In this document: one piece after another, positions 50,178 through 58,990 of the stretch
Numbering within the stretch: the stretch's first letter is position 1
Layout: every line of letters starts with the position of its first letter
Assembly (NCBI GenBank): GCA_963704515.1
Contig: OY969913.1
Coordinates: forward strand, 1,426,001 to 1,490,000
DNA: 64,000 nucleotides
Reading direction: 5' to 3'
From: VRUE01 sp963704515
GTDB lineage: Bacteria > Actinomycetota > Thermoleophilia > Solirubrobacterales > 70-9
The notes under the pieces: generated by a model
The model's database searches: none
Seen by the model: the letters and a program-made list of their open reading frames with translations, nothing else
Told to the model about the DNA's origin: nothing
Made by a program: the position numbers and the translations under genes

Positions 50178-51962
50178 TCAGGTCAAGGGGTGGGCGTCGG
50201 GTCGGTCGCGGGGTCGTACTCGCAGAGGACGTCGGTCTGGCGAGGGGCTCTCGTCTTGGGGTCTGAGCGCGAGGATCACCAGGTCGTCTTTGAGCTCTTC
50301 GGGGGCGCGCCCGACGGCGTCGGCGCGAAGCCGCTCGGTGAGCTCCGCCAGCTCCAGGTCGGCGAGTTCGCCGACCTGGCTCGCCAGGCACTCCGGGCGG
50401 CGGTGCCGCTCGACCGGTCCCACCTCGAACCAGCCGTCGGTGACGAGGACCAGGCTCTCGCCTTTCCGCAGATTGTGCTCGTGGAACTCGACCGAGAGGG
50501 GGTCCCAGGCGCCGAGGAGCGAGCCGCCCCCAAGCTGGCGCACGCCGCCGTCGGCGACGTGCATCGCGGGCGGGTGCCCAGCCGCGGCCAGCTTCACCGT
50601 CCAGCCATCCTCGGCGCGGCGCATCCGGATCAGCTCGCTCGTCGCGAGGTCGTTGAGGCTCTCGCCTTCGAGCAGCATCTCGTTGATCCGGGTGAGCACT
50701 TCACCGGGCTCGGCGATCTCCCGGCAAAGGCCGCGGACCGCGTGGCGCACGGCGACCGAGACGCTCGCGGCGGCGCTGCCCTTGCCGGCAACGTCGCCGA
50801 TCAGAACCCAGCAGCCGTCGTCAGTCGGGATCACGTCGTAGAAGTCGCCGCCGATCTCCGAGCCTTTCCCCGCCGGCTCGAAGACGACCGAGATCTCGAG
50901 CCCGGGCACCGGGGCCGGCGCGGGCGGCCGCAACCCTCGCTGCAGGTTGTGGGCGATCCGCGCTCGTTCGTCGTAGAGCTGCGCGTTGTCGAGGGCCATC
51001 GCGGCCCGGTCGCCGAGCTCGCTGAGGAAGGCGAGATCATCGGGGTCGTAGCGCAGGTCGCGGCTGGCGTGCAGGAAGGAGAGCACCCCGATTGTGCGGC
51101 CGCGGGCGATCATCGGGACGACCGCGGCCGCGTGATATCCGGCATCGGCGATCAGCCCGCGGTGCTCCTCGCTCTGGGCCACCTGGTCGATCACCCGCGG
51201 ATCGGTGAGGTCGCGCCAGTTGATCGGCATCTCGGCCCGCAGGACCTGCGCCGCGGGGTGATCCCCCTCGGGATCGAGCGGCTTCTCCCGGCGGATCGCC
51301 TCCAGCCTCGCCGCGGCGTCCGGGTCGACGCCGGCGACGATGCTGTCGCCGAGCCGCCCGTCGGGGCGGAGGAGGTCGATCACGCAGATCTCGGCGAGCT
51401 CGGGCACGGCGGTGCCGACGATCGTGCGTGCCGTCTCTTCCGGGTCGAGCGACGCGTCGAGCTTGCGGCTGGCGGCGACCAGGAAGGCCTCGGCGCCGCG
51501 GATGCGCTTCTCGGCGGTGATGTCGCGGGCGATCACCGAGGCGCCGATCAGCTCGCCCGAGCGACTCTCGATCGGAGAGACCGTCAGCGAGACCGCGATC
51601 CGCGCGCCGTCCTTGCGGATCCGCTCGGTCTCATAGGTCTCCAGCCGTTCGCCGTCGCAGATCCGCTCGAGGATCCGCGTCTCCTCGTTCTCGTGGTCGG
51701 CCGGCACGATGAAGGAGACATGCCGCCCGATCGCCTCCTCGGCGGAGTACCCGTATAGGCGCTCGGCGGCCGGGTTCCACGAGGTGACGATGCCGTCCAG
51801 GTCCTTGCTGAGCACAGCGTCCTGGATGCCACGCACGACCTGCTCCAAGTGTTGGCGCAGGCGCTCGGTGTCCGGATCGGGCCGCGCGCCGCGGCGCAGG
51901 TCGGCGAGCGGTCTGACGAAGGCGCCGAGCAGCTTCTTGAAGGCGACCTCGGCTCCGCTCAT
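50178..51962 (-). CDS. PAS-GAF-PP2C (SpoIIE/RsbU) serine phosphatase
   Basis: This 594-residue protein has a PAS domain (about 38-155: DAVLSKDLDGIVTSWNPAAE, RDITAEK), a GAF domain (about 165-330) and a PP2C phosphatase (about 350-565: GGDFYDVIPTDDG, IGDVAGKGSAAA, LVLVTDGWFE, DDLVILAL). Metal-binding aspartates are present. Such proteins dephosphorylate anti-anti-sigma factors and control general stress sigma factors. No switch partner genes are adjacent. Confidence 0.93.
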   Translation of the reverse strand: MSGAEVAFKKLLGAFVRPLADLRRGARPDPDTERLRQHLEQVVRGIQDAVLSKDLDGIVTSWNPAAERLYGYSAEEAIGRHVSFIVPADHENEETRILERICDGERLETYETERIRKDGARIAVSLTVSPIESRSGELIGASVIARDITAEKRIRGAEAFLVAASRKLDASLDPEETARTIVGTAVPELAEICVIDLLRPDGRLGDSIVAGVDPDAAARLEAIRREKPLDPEGDHPAAQVLRAEMPINWRDLTDPRVIDQVAQSEEHRGLIADAGYHAAAVVPMIARGRTIGVLSFLHASRDLRYDPDDLAFLSELGDRAAMALDNAQLYDERARIAHNLQRGLRPPAPAPVPGLEISVVFEPAGKGSEIGGDFYDVIPTDDGCWVLIGDVAGKGSAAASVSVAVRHAVRGLCREIAEPGEVLTRINEMLLEGESLNDLATSELIRMRRAEDGWTVKLAAAGHPPAMHVADGGVRQLGGGSLLGAWDPLSVEFHEHNLRKGESLVLVTDGWFEVGPVERHRRPECLASQVGELADLELAELTERLRADAVGRAPEELKDDLVILALRPQDESPSPDRRPLRVRPRDRPDAHPLT

Positions 51963-52092
51963 TCAGCCAAACTACCCTGGCACGCCACCCAGCGGTTGAA
52001 GCGCTGCTCGAGGGGGCCTTTCGAAGCGGTGGACGTGGGCGGGCGGCTATGAGCGCGCCGCTGCTAATGTATCCCGCACAAGGAATTATTTT

Positions 52093-52689
52093 ATGCAGGC
52101 GACGCCAAAATCTCGGGTTGCGTCGGGGCTGTTCAGCCGCCGCGAGGCGGCGTTGTTGGCTGGAGTACCGCTGAAAACGGTCGACAAGGCAATCGAGGAA
52201 AAGGTCGTCAAGGCGCGCCGGTCAAAAGCCAGTGGGACCCTGCTCGATGCCGACGACGTGATGGCACTCGCGGTGATTGGCAGGGCGGGGGTGCCGCTTC
52301 GATCGCAGGCGAAGCGGAAGATTCGTCGCTGGTTGCAAGAGGCGCAGCCCTACGGGTCGGAGCAAAGGCCGGAGCTTCAGCTGAGCGACGTGGTCGTCAT
52401 TCGCCTCGACCCTGGCTTTCGCGACGCCTTCATGCAGATGAGCAGCTACCGGGAGGGACGCGACCGATTCATCGAATCGAATTCCGAGATCAGACGGGGC
52501 GAGCCGGTGATCGCTGGCACTCGCATTCCGGTACGCGCCGTTGCGGAGCGGCTGAAGGGCGGAGAAACGCTTGACAGCCTGATCGAGGACTACCCGGGCG
52601 TTCCCCGCAAGGCGTTCGAGGCAGCTTTGATCTACGCACAGTCGCATCCTCGTCGCGGCAGGCCAGTTCGGCCCTGGCGTGATGCGTGA
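52093..52689 (+). CDS. DUF433 antitoxin with N-terminal HTH
   Basis: This 198-residue protein has a MerR-like helix-turn-helix at the N-terminus (FSRREAALLAGVPLKTVDKA) and a C-terminal DUF433 domain (RGEPVIAGTRIPVRAVAERL, then SLIEDYPGVPRKAFEAALIY). DUF433 proteins pair with PIN-like DUF5615 toxins. AAGGA lies about 8 bases before the ATG. It directly precedes the toxin gene. Confidence 0.88.
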   Translation: MQATPKSRVASGLFSRREAALLAGVPLKTVDKAIEEKVVKARRSKASGTLLDADDVMALAVIGRAGVPLRSQAKRKIRRWLQEAQPYGSEQRPELQLSDVVVIRLDPGFRDAFMQMSSYREGRDRFIESNSEIRRGEPVIAGTRIPVRAVAERLKGGETLDSLIEDYPGVPRKAFEAALIYAQSHPRRGRPVRPWRDA

Positions 52690-52695
52690 TGCGTG

Positions 52696-53082
52696 ATGCG
52701 CTTCTTCATCGATGAGGATCTCTCCCCGACTCTGGTTAAGGAGTGTCACGCGGCCGGCTACGACGCAAGCTGCAGCCGCGACCGTGGAAGGCTCGGTGAC
52801 AGCGATCGTGCGGTGGCCGCGCTTTGCATGGAAGAGGACCGAGTCCTCGTTACGAACAATGCAGCTGACTTTCTTGTGCTTGGGGAGGAGGCAGGTTTGC
52901 ACCCTGGTCTGGTCGTGATGCCCCTCGCGACGCGGAGCCAAGAGCGTGCTTGGATGGCTGCCGCGATCGACAGCATCGAGGCGGAAGCGAAAGCCGCTTC
53001 GCACGGTGCCGCGGCGATAATGGTCAATCGCGTGGTCGAGATCGATGACTCAGGTCGATGCTCGCACTACGACTATCCGTAG
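52696..53082 (+). CDS. DUF5615 PIN-like toxin
   Basis: This 128-residue protein begins MRFFIDEDLSPTLVKECHAA, with the acidic D-E-D triad of the PIN-like (Mut7-C) fold, then DRAVAALCMEEDRVLVTNNAADF. It is the predicted ribonuclease toxin of the pair. The ATG at 52696 is chosen over the GTG just before it. The junction contains the tandem repeat GATGCGT. Confidence 0.85.
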   Translation: MRFFIDEDLSPTLVKECHAAGYDASCSRDRGRLGDSDRAVAALCMEEDRVLVTNNAADFLVLGEEAGLHPGLVVMPLATRSQERAWMAAAIDSIEAEAKAASHGAAAIMVNRVVEIDDSGRCSHYDYP

Positions 53083-53231
53083 CGGGGTGACGGAACCGCA
53101 GATATGGTCGCGCACTCTGGGATCTGACACTGCATGGACTATCGCGACCCGCACCAGCGCCATCACGAGCCGTTCTGGCTGGAGGAGTACGGCACTCCCC
53201 GCTGGGCGATGGTCAGGCCCCGCTGATCGGC

Positions 53232-53654
53232 TTGCTGATCGCGATGCTCTATCCGGCCAACGTTCTCGCCCTGCCGGACTCAGAGCCGACTCGCAGTGCA
53301 CAGTTCATGTTTCTTCTGGTGACGGCTGCGCTGTGGCTGGGTTTGATCGATTCCTGTAGGGAGATTGTCAAGGAGCGGGCGATCATCCTCCGAGAGCTTG
53401 CCGTGGGTGTGCGCCTCGACGCGCAGGTGATCGCCAAGTCCGTGATCCTGTTTGCGATTGCCGCCATTCAGTGTGTGCTGCTTGTCGCGGTGGTCGCTGC
53501 GCTGCGGCCGTTCCACTCACCGTCTCATGTATACGCCGAGATCCTTGGTCTCTTGATTCTCACCAGCTGGTCGGCGGTCGTGCTTCTCGGCTTCACTTCA
53601 GCCGCCCTCCTAGGCGCCGCGCTGTTGCTGGCGAGGCGGGGTCGGGATATATGA
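53232..53654 (+). pseudogene. Truncated ABC-2 type permease fragment
   Basis: The frame encodes FMFLLVTAALWLGLIDSCRE, then ERAIILRELAVGVRLDAQVI and AKSVILFAIAAIQCVLLVAVV, the second and third membrane segments of ABC-2 permeases found in ABC-G-like or FHA-ABC fusion transporters. Upstream coding sequence (GQAPLIGLLIAMLYP) continues to about 53200 without the ATPase domain. The C-terminal half is missing after about five helices. It is a remnant, not a functional exporter. Confidence 0.65.
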
Positions 53655-53691
53655 GCTAAGGAATTGGGCGCGGCGGCCGACAAGATGATCA

Positions 53692-54945
53692 ATGCGAATC
53701 AAGAGCCGTGCCCTCGCCTGCCCGAAGATGCTCCTCACCGTCGCCCTCGCCGCTCTTGCGGTTGGCGCCCTGCTCGGGCCGGCCGGCGCCGCCGCGGCGC
53801 CGAGGCCGGCGGTCCTGACCCTGAAGACCGTCCGGGTCGGGGCCGCCGGCAACCCGAGCGCGGCGATCGTTCCCTTCACGGACGCGATCTACCGGTCCTG
53901 CGCTGAAGCGCCGACGGGCGGCCCCGCCTGCCAGGAAGTGGGCGGGGTCAAGCACCGCTTCGGGATCGGGCAGCTGGAGATCACGGTCGGGCAGTGGGTC
54001 GCCTTCCTCAACACCGTCGACCCGCGCGGGCGCAACCGGCTCGGGCTCTACAGCTCGACCGAGAGCGGGACCGCCTGGCCGCGTTTCGGCCAGATCGACT
54101 TCGCCGGCAAGGCGCCGGCCGGCCGCCACTACGCGGTCGCCGCGCCCGAATGGGCGGACAAGCCCTACGGCTTCGCCAACTTCCTGCGCGCCGCCCGCTT
54201 CGTCAACTCCCTCTACAACGGCCGCGTCCTCTCCAGCCACGCCAGCGCCGCCGGCTTCCACTACGTCACCTACCGGGTGCGCCTCTCGCGTCGCACCGAG
54301 CGCGGCATGTACAACCTGGCGAACCCGAGGACGACGCGCCTGCACTCGACCGGCTTCGTGGTGCCGAGCCAGGACGAGTGGATCAAGGCCGCCTACTACG
54401 ACCCCAGCGGCGGCGGCACCTACTCCTACTGGAAGTACCCGACCAACCCCGGCGTCTTCGGCGACGGCACCGCGACGGCGCCGGCAACGACCACGCTCGA
54501 CCCGGCCAACGGCAACGTCACCAACGCCTCGACCCAGCCGCTGGCCACCTTCCACACCTCCGGCCAGCCGGCGCCGAGCTGGTGCCCCTCGACCCAGTCG
54601 CCGGAAGCCTGCGCGAACGCCAACCCCTTCGGCCTCGACCCGTCGCTCTACCAGACGGCCTTCCAGGGCAGCCTCTCGACGGTCGGTCAGGCGCAGACGC
54701 CCTCGCCCTGGGGCACCCTAGACCAGGGCGGCAACGCGGTCGAGTGGACCGACACGATCACGCCGCCGCCCTTTGGGGTGAAAGGGGTCAGGGTCTGGAG
54801 GAGGCTGCACGGCGGCATCGCCAACGCGCCCGCCTACCAGCTCTGGCTTTCCGCGGTGGGCCTGCAGCCGCAGAACAACACCTTCTACACAGCCACCTAC
54901 CCGTGGCTCGGCTTCCGCGTCGGCGTCGTCGGCAAGCTCAGGTGA
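53692..54945 (+). CDS. Secreted SUMF1/formylglycine-generating-like protein without catalytic cysteines
   Basis: This 417-residue protein has a signal peptide (hydrophobic core about 13-35) and an FGE-sulfatase/SUMF1 fold: FGIGQLEITVGQWVAFLNTV, then GFVVPSQDEWIKAAYYDPS, GTLDQGGNAVEWTDT and the C-terminal GFRVGVVG. The cysteine pair that catalyses Cys-to-formylglycine conversion in true FGEs is absent (HGGIANAP replaces the G-G-S-x-x-C region). It lies in an operon with a sulfatase, so the family association is suggestive, but canonical FGE chemistry is unlikely. Confidence 0.8.
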   Translation: MRIKSRALACPKMLLTVALAALAVGALLGPAGAAAAPRPAVLTLKTVRVGAAGNPSAAIVPFTDAIYRSCAEAPTGGPACQEVGGVKHRFGIGQLEITVGQWVAFLNTVDPRGRNRLGLYSSTESGTAWPRFGQIDFAGKAPAGRHYAVAAPEWADKPYGFANFLRAARFVNSLYNGRVLSSHASAAGFHYVTYRVRLSRRTERGMYNLANPRTTRLHSTGFVVPSQDEWIKAAYYDPSGGGTYSYWKYPTNPGVFGDGTATAPATTTLDPANGNVTNASTQPLATFHTSGQPAPSWCPSTQSPEACANANPFGLDPSLYQTAFQGSLSTVGQAQTPSPWGTLDQGGNAVEWTDTITPPPFGVKGVRVWRRLHGGIANAPAYQLWLSAVGLQPQNNTFYTATYPWLGFRVGVVGKLR

Positions 54946-54950
54946 GGTTG

Positions 54951-54956
54951 TAGGCT
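54951..54956 (+). promoter_or_regulatory. -10-like element TAGGCT
   Basis: TAGGCT lies 9 bases before the GTG at 54966 and could give an internal leaderless start for the propeller gene. Confidence 0.35.
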
Positions 54957-54965
54957 CGGCGGATC

Positions 54966-56429
54966 GTGAGCGCCGCCCGCCGAATTCGCCGTCCCGTCGT
55001 GCTCCTGGTTGTGGCCGCGGCGGCCTTCGCGGCGCCCTCGCCGGGCGCGGCGCTGGGCGCTCGCCAGGGCGTGTCGAAGGCGCCGCACGGGGGACGGGCG
55101 AAGGGGGGGAGGAAGCCACCGCCGGGCAGCCTCGCGCAGCTCGCCGGCGAACGCGGCTGCCTGATGGCCGGCGGCAAAGCCGGCCGCGCCGCCAAGGCGG
55201 GCTGCACGCCGGCGCGCGCCCTCGCGGGGGCGGGTCCCTTCATGGGTTCGCGGGCGATCGCGGTCAGCCCCGACGGCCGCAACGTCTACGCCGCCTCCTC
55301 GAAAAGCGACGCGATCGCGATCTTCTCGCGCGACCGCCGCAGCGGCGTTCTGACCCAGCCGGCCGGCAAGGGCGGCTGCGTGGCCGCCAAAGGAGCGGAA
55401 GGCTGCGCCAGGGCGGTCGGCCTCGACGGCCCCAACTCGGTGGCGCTCAGCCCCAACGGGCGGTTCCTCTACGCGACCTCGCGCGCCGCCAACTCGGTCA
55501 CCGCCTTCCGCCGTAACCGCGGGACGGGCGCCCTGACCCAGCTGCCGCCCGGCAGTGGCTGCGTCTCCGGCCTGCCGATTCCGGGCTGTGCCGCCGGGCG
55601 GGCGCTGGTCGGTCCGGATGTGGTCGTCGTCAGCCCGGACGGCGAAAACCTCTACGTCGGCTCCTTCTTCGGCAACGCGGTCGCCAGCTTCAAACGCGAA
55701 CGCAACGGCGCCCTCGCCCAGCTGCCGGAAGCCGCTGGCTGCATCGCCGAAGCGATCCCGGGCTGCGCTCCGGCGATCGCCCTCGGCGCGCCCGAGGGGC
55801 TGGCGGTGAGTCCCGACGGGACCGGCGTCTACGCGGCCGCGGCACTCTCCAACGCGGTCGCCGAGCTGTCCCGCGACCCGGCGAGCGGCGCCCTGACCCA
55901 ACCGGCCGGCGCCGCCGGCTGCGTCGCCAACGCCCCGCTTGGCGATTGCGCGGTCGGCGTCCAGCTGGCGGGCGCCAACGCGGTCGCGGTCAGTCCCGCC
56001 GGTCGCGACCTCTACGTCCCCTCGCTGTTCAGCGACAGCGTCACCTCCTTCAGCCGCTCGGCCGCCGGCCTCATCACCCCGAAGCCGGCCACCCACGCCT
56101 GCCTCGTCTGGCTGCGCGCCGTCGGCTGCTCGTTCGGCCGGGCGCTCTCGGCGCCGGAGGGGCTGGCGCTCTCGCCGCGCGGCTCGAACGTCTACGTCGC
56201 CGCCTTCGCCAGCGGCGCGATCGACGTGCTCGCCCGCGAAAGGGAATCGGGCGTCGTCTTCCAGCTGCCCGGCAAGCCGGGCTGCGTGGCGGCCCGCTCG
56301 CTGCCGGGCTGCACGCCGGGGCGGGCGCTGAAGGGCGTCAGCTCGATCGCCGTCAGCCCAGACGGCCGCAGCGTCTACGCAACAGCCTTCGGCAGCAACG
56401 CCGTCGACGTATTCAGGAGGAGCAGATGA
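54966..56429 (+). CDS. Secreted YVTN-type beta-propeller protein
   Basis: This 487-residue protein starts with GTG, a signal peptide and a basic linker. At least six repeats of about 60 residues follow with A-V/L-S-P-D/N-G-R-x-V/L-Y-A/V (AVSPDGRNVYAASSKSDAIA, ALSPNGRFLYATSRAANSVT). Each repeat also has two cysteines spaced like GGCV...GCA, likely disulfides. It may bind ligands on the cell surface. It is translated with the sulfatase (ATGA overlap). Confidence 0.85.
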   Translation: MSAARRIRRPVVLLVVAAAAFAAPSPGAALGARQGVSKAPHGGRAKGGRKPPPGSLAQLAGERGCLMAGGKAGRAAKAGCTPARALAGAGPFMGSRAIAVSPDGRNVYAASSKSDAIAIFSRDRRSGVLTQPAGKGGCVAAKGAEGCARAVGLDGPNSVALSPNGRFLYATSRAANSVTAFRRNRGTGALTQLPPGSGCVSGLPIPGCAAGRALVGPDVVVVSPDGENLYVGSFFGNAVASFKRERNGALAQLPEAAGCIAEAIPGCAPAIALGAPEGLAVSPDGTGVYAAAALSNAVAELSRDPASGALTQPAGAAGCVANAPLGDCAVGVQLAGANAVAVSPAGRDLYVPSLFSDSVTSFSRSAAGLITPKPATHACLVWLRAVGCSFGRALSAPEGLALSPRGSNVYVAAFASGAIDVLARERESGVVFQLPGKPGCVAARSLPGCTPGRALKGVSSIAVSPDGRSVYATAFGSNAVDVFRRSR

Positions 56430-58036
56430 GCGAAACGGATGAGCGCCGCGACGGCCTGACGCGAAAGGAGCTGCTCGGTACCGGCGCGAGCGCCGCCGCG
56501 GTGGCGCTGCTGGCGCCGGGGCTCGGCGCGGAGCGGGCCCTCGCCGCCGCGGCGGGCAAGCGACGCGACGTCGCGGGGATGAACGTGATCCTCTTCCTCA
56601 CCGACCAGGAACGCGCGATCCAGCACTTCCCGCCCAACTGGCTGCGCCAGAACATGCCGGGGATGAGGCGGCTGCGGCGTCACGGGCTCAGCTTCGAACG
56701 CGCCTTCACCAACGCCTGCATGTGCTCGCCGGCGCGCTCGACCCTGATGAGCGGCTACTTCCCCGCCCAGCACGGGGTGAAGTACACGCTCGAGGAAGAC
56801 ATGCCCTACCCCGAATATCCCGCGCAGGTCGAGCTGCCGCTGCCATCGGACCTGCCCAACCTCGCCACGGTGATGCGGGCGGCCGGTTACAACGTCGTCT
56901 ACAAGGGCAAGTGGCACTGCTCGAAGCCGGCGCAGAAAGAACACGCGGTTCCGGCCGATCTCGAAAAGTACGGTTTCCTGCGCTGGAACCCGCCCGACGC
57001 GGGGGCCAACCAGACGGTCCCCGAGGCGGGTGGCGGCTACGTCGACAACGACGGCCGCTTCGTCGACTCGGTCGGCGAAGTCGCCGACGGCAGCGAGGGC
57101 GTGCTGCAGTACCTGAGCTCGACCGCGGCCCAGCAGCAGCCGTTCTTCATGGTGATCTCGCTGGTCAACCCCCATGACGTGCTCTTCTACCCGAGCCGCA
57201 CCTTCGAAGAAGCCGGGTATGACCGCAGCTGGCTGGAAGGTGAGATTGAGGTGCCGGGCACCAACGGAGAAGACCTCTCGACCAAGCCCTCGGTTCAGGC
57301 CGAATTCCTGCGGATCTTTAACCTGACCGGCAAACCGAAAGCCGAGGCGGAAAAGCGCGCCTACCTGAACTTCTACGGCAACCTGATGCGCTCCTCCGAC
57401 AGTTACCTGGTCAACGTGCTCGACAAGCTCGAAGAGACCGGTCTGCTCGACGACACGCTGATCGTCCGCACCGCCGATCACGGCGAGATGGGACTTACCC
57501 ACGGCGGCCTGCGCCAGAAGAACTTCAACTTCTACGAGGAGTCGCTGCGGGTGCCGCTTGTCTACTCCAACCCGAAGCTCTACCCGCGGCCGCTGCAAAG
57601 CGACGCGCTCGTTTCCCACGTCGACTTCCTGCCCACGCTCGCGAGCCTGGCGGCGGCGCCGAAGGAAGCGCGCCGCAACTGGCAGGGGGTCGATTACGCC
57701 CCGCTCGTCCTCGATCCGGGTAAGCGGAAGTCGGTGCAGGACTACGTCGTCTTCACCTACGACGACTACCAGTCCGGTCAGAAAAGCCCGCCCTACCCGA
57801 AACCGCCGAATCACATAATCAGCATCCGCGAAGGCCGCTGGAAGCTCGCCAAGTACTACGACGTCGAAGGCAAGGAGTCGCCGCAGTGGGAGATGTACGA
57901 CCTGCGCGACGATCCCGAAGAGACGCGCAACCTCGCCGCTCCCGGTCACCGGCGGACCCCAACTCAAGAGGAACAGCTGCGACGTCTGAAACGGAAGTTG
58001 GCGCGGGTTCAGAAGACCCGCCTGCGGCCGCTCTGA
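56426..58036 (+). CDS. Sulfatase with Cys-type formylglycine motif
   Basis: This 536-residue protein starts at the ATG at 56426, with AGGAGG 5 bases upstream. It has an RK-type Tat-like signal (LTRKELLGTGASAAAVALLAPG). The sulfatase core has D60 in LFLTDQE, the modification site C100-S-P-A-R104, GKWHCSKP and DHGEMGLTHGG. The Cys at 100 must become formylglycine, so a functional FGE is needed elsewhere. The substrate is unknown. The first two operon genes encode a SUMF1-like and a propeller protein. Confidence 0.92.
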   Translation: MSETDERRDGLTRKELLGTGASAAAVALLAPGLGAERALAAAAGKRRDVAGMNVILFLTDQERAIQHFPPNWLRQNMPGMRRLRRHGLSFERAFTNACMCSPARSTLMSGYFPAQHGVKYTLEEDMPYPEYPAQVELPLPSDLPNLATVMRAAGYNVVYKGKWHCSKPAQKEHAVPADLEKYGFLRWNPPDAGANQTVPEAGGGYVDNDGRFVDSVGEVADGSEGVLQYLSSTAAQQQPFFMVISLVNPHDVLFYPSRTFEEAGYDRSWLEGEIEVPGTNGEDLSTKPSVQAEFLRIFNLTGKPKAEAEKRAYLNFYGNLMRSSDSYLVNVLDKLEETGLLDDTLIVRTADHGEMGLTHGGLRQKNFNFYEESLRVPLVYSNPKLYPRPLQSDALVSHVDFLPTLASLAAAPKEARRNWQGVDYAPLVLDPGKRKSVQDYVVFTYDDYQSGQKSPPYPKPPNHIISIREGRWKLAKYYDVEGKESPQWEMYDLRDDPEETRNLAAPGHRRTPTQEEQLRRLKRKLARVQKTRLRPL

Positions 58037-58064
58037 GCTGCCCCGCGGCCCCGGCGAGGCCGGG

Positions 58065-58138
58065 ATCTGACTTGTTCGATATCTGACTCGTTCGAAATGC
58101 CGCCGGGTGAAAATCGACTGAAATGAAATTCGACTGAA
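58065..58138 (+). repeat. Direct repeats upstream of the TasA/SipW unit
   Basis: A 16-bp unit (ATCTGACTTGTTCGAT) is repeated in tandem with two changes at 58065 and 58081. A second pair, TCGACTGAA, is at 58114 and 58130, again 16 bases apart. These may be protein-binding sites of the promoter. Confidence 0.55.
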
Positions 58139-58159
58139 GCGTGTTTGGCTTTGGGAACT

Positions 58160-58252
58160 CACTGGTAACTTCGCGCCTGCAAAGCGGCGACGCGTAGAAC
58201 CCGCTGGGCCTTATCTGGTCGCCTGGTCAGCGGGGAGCGAGTGGCGAAACCG
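58160..58252 (+). ncRNA. Candidate structured leader of the TasA-like gene
   Basis: GGT at 58164 and TTCGC at 58170 can pair with GCGAA at 58244 and ACC at 58249, closing a domain that contains a hairpin around 58172-58194 and a stem CCCGCTG/CAGCGGG (58200-58206/58228-58234). The first hairpin competes with the closing stem, as in a switch. It matches no riboswitch class I can name. Confidence 0.35.
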
Positions 58253-58286
58253 ACGTCGATCGTGAAGTTCGACATGGAGGTTGACG

Positions 58287-58943
58287 TTGAGCAACTCAGT
58301 CAAGGTACGGCTTGGCGCCCTGGGCGCTTCGCTGGTGGTGCTGACGGCTCTGGTCGCGATGGCCACAGGAGTCACCGGCGCCTACTTCAGCGAAACGAAG
58401 CAAGGCGAAATCAAAGGCAACACCGGCTCGATCCACATCCACACCAAAGGCGGATCTGGCCCGAACGGTCTGGTCTTCGACTTCAAAAACCTGCTCCCCG
58501 GCGAACCGCAGAGCGCGACCGTCGAATACAAGAACACCGGCAAAAACAACCAGGACGTCTGGGTCGTGTTCAACGAATCGGAACCGCTGCACGCGCTCAA
58601 CAACCTGGGCACCTACGGCGAAGTCACTCTGAAAAACGGCGCGGGTGTCCTCTTCCATTCCGCCAACCTGAACGACAACCTGCCGCCGGCTTCGGGCACC
58701 TGCGGTGAATTCAACCCGTCGGGTTGCTGGCCGCTCAAAGAAAAGTACAAGGTCGGCTCGAACATCAGCCCCGGGGCCGGCAGCTACTTCAGGTTCACGT
58801 TCGCCTACGCGAGCAAGCTGAGCAATCCCGAACAAGAGGAACAGCCCTGGAACACCTACCCGCCGGAAGTCAAACCGGAAGAAATCGATGGCAATGGCCT
58901 GCCGTACGAGGTCGTCGCGACTCAGGTGGGTCAGGAACCATAG
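58287..58943 (+). CDS. TasA/camelysin-like secreted fibre protein
   Basis: This 218-residue protein starts at a TTG with GGAGG 6 bases upstream. The signal peptide is followed by GAYFSETKQGEIKGNTGSI, the conserved mature start of the CalY/TasA family. FDFKNLLPGEPQSATVEYKN and VWVVFNESEPLHAL form the TasA-like beta domain. A signal peptidase SipW gene follows directly, which processes such proteins. It is likely a surface or fibre-forming protein. Substrate recognition is inferred from the pairing. Confidence 0.8.
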   Translation: MSNSVKVRLGALGASLVVLTALVAMATGVTGAYFSETKQGEIKGNTGSIHIHTKGGSGPNGLVFDFKNLLPGEPQSATVEYKNTGKNNQDVWVVFNESEPLHALNNLGTYGEVTLKNGAGVLFHSANLNDNLPPASGTCGEFNPSGCWPLKEKYKVGSNISPGAGSYFRFTFAYASKLSNPEQEEQPWNTYPPEVKPEEIDGNGLPYEVVATQVGQEP

Positions 58944-58990
58944 GCTGACCTGAGCAGGCCCCCTGGGGCCGGAGGGCTCCGACGCGGGCC

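Noticed and set aside
53134..53226. A 30-codon frame starting MDYRDPHQRHHEPFWLEEYG
   Set aside because: It has a regular start but no ribosome binding site or known family, and it overlaps the upstream end of the permease remnant in another frame. Too weak to call.
58160..58252. Cyclic di-GMP (GEMM-I) riboswitch upstream of the TasA-like gene
   Set aside because: A GCAAAGC segment is present but the conserved order of motifs around it does not match; only a generic structured leader is claimed.
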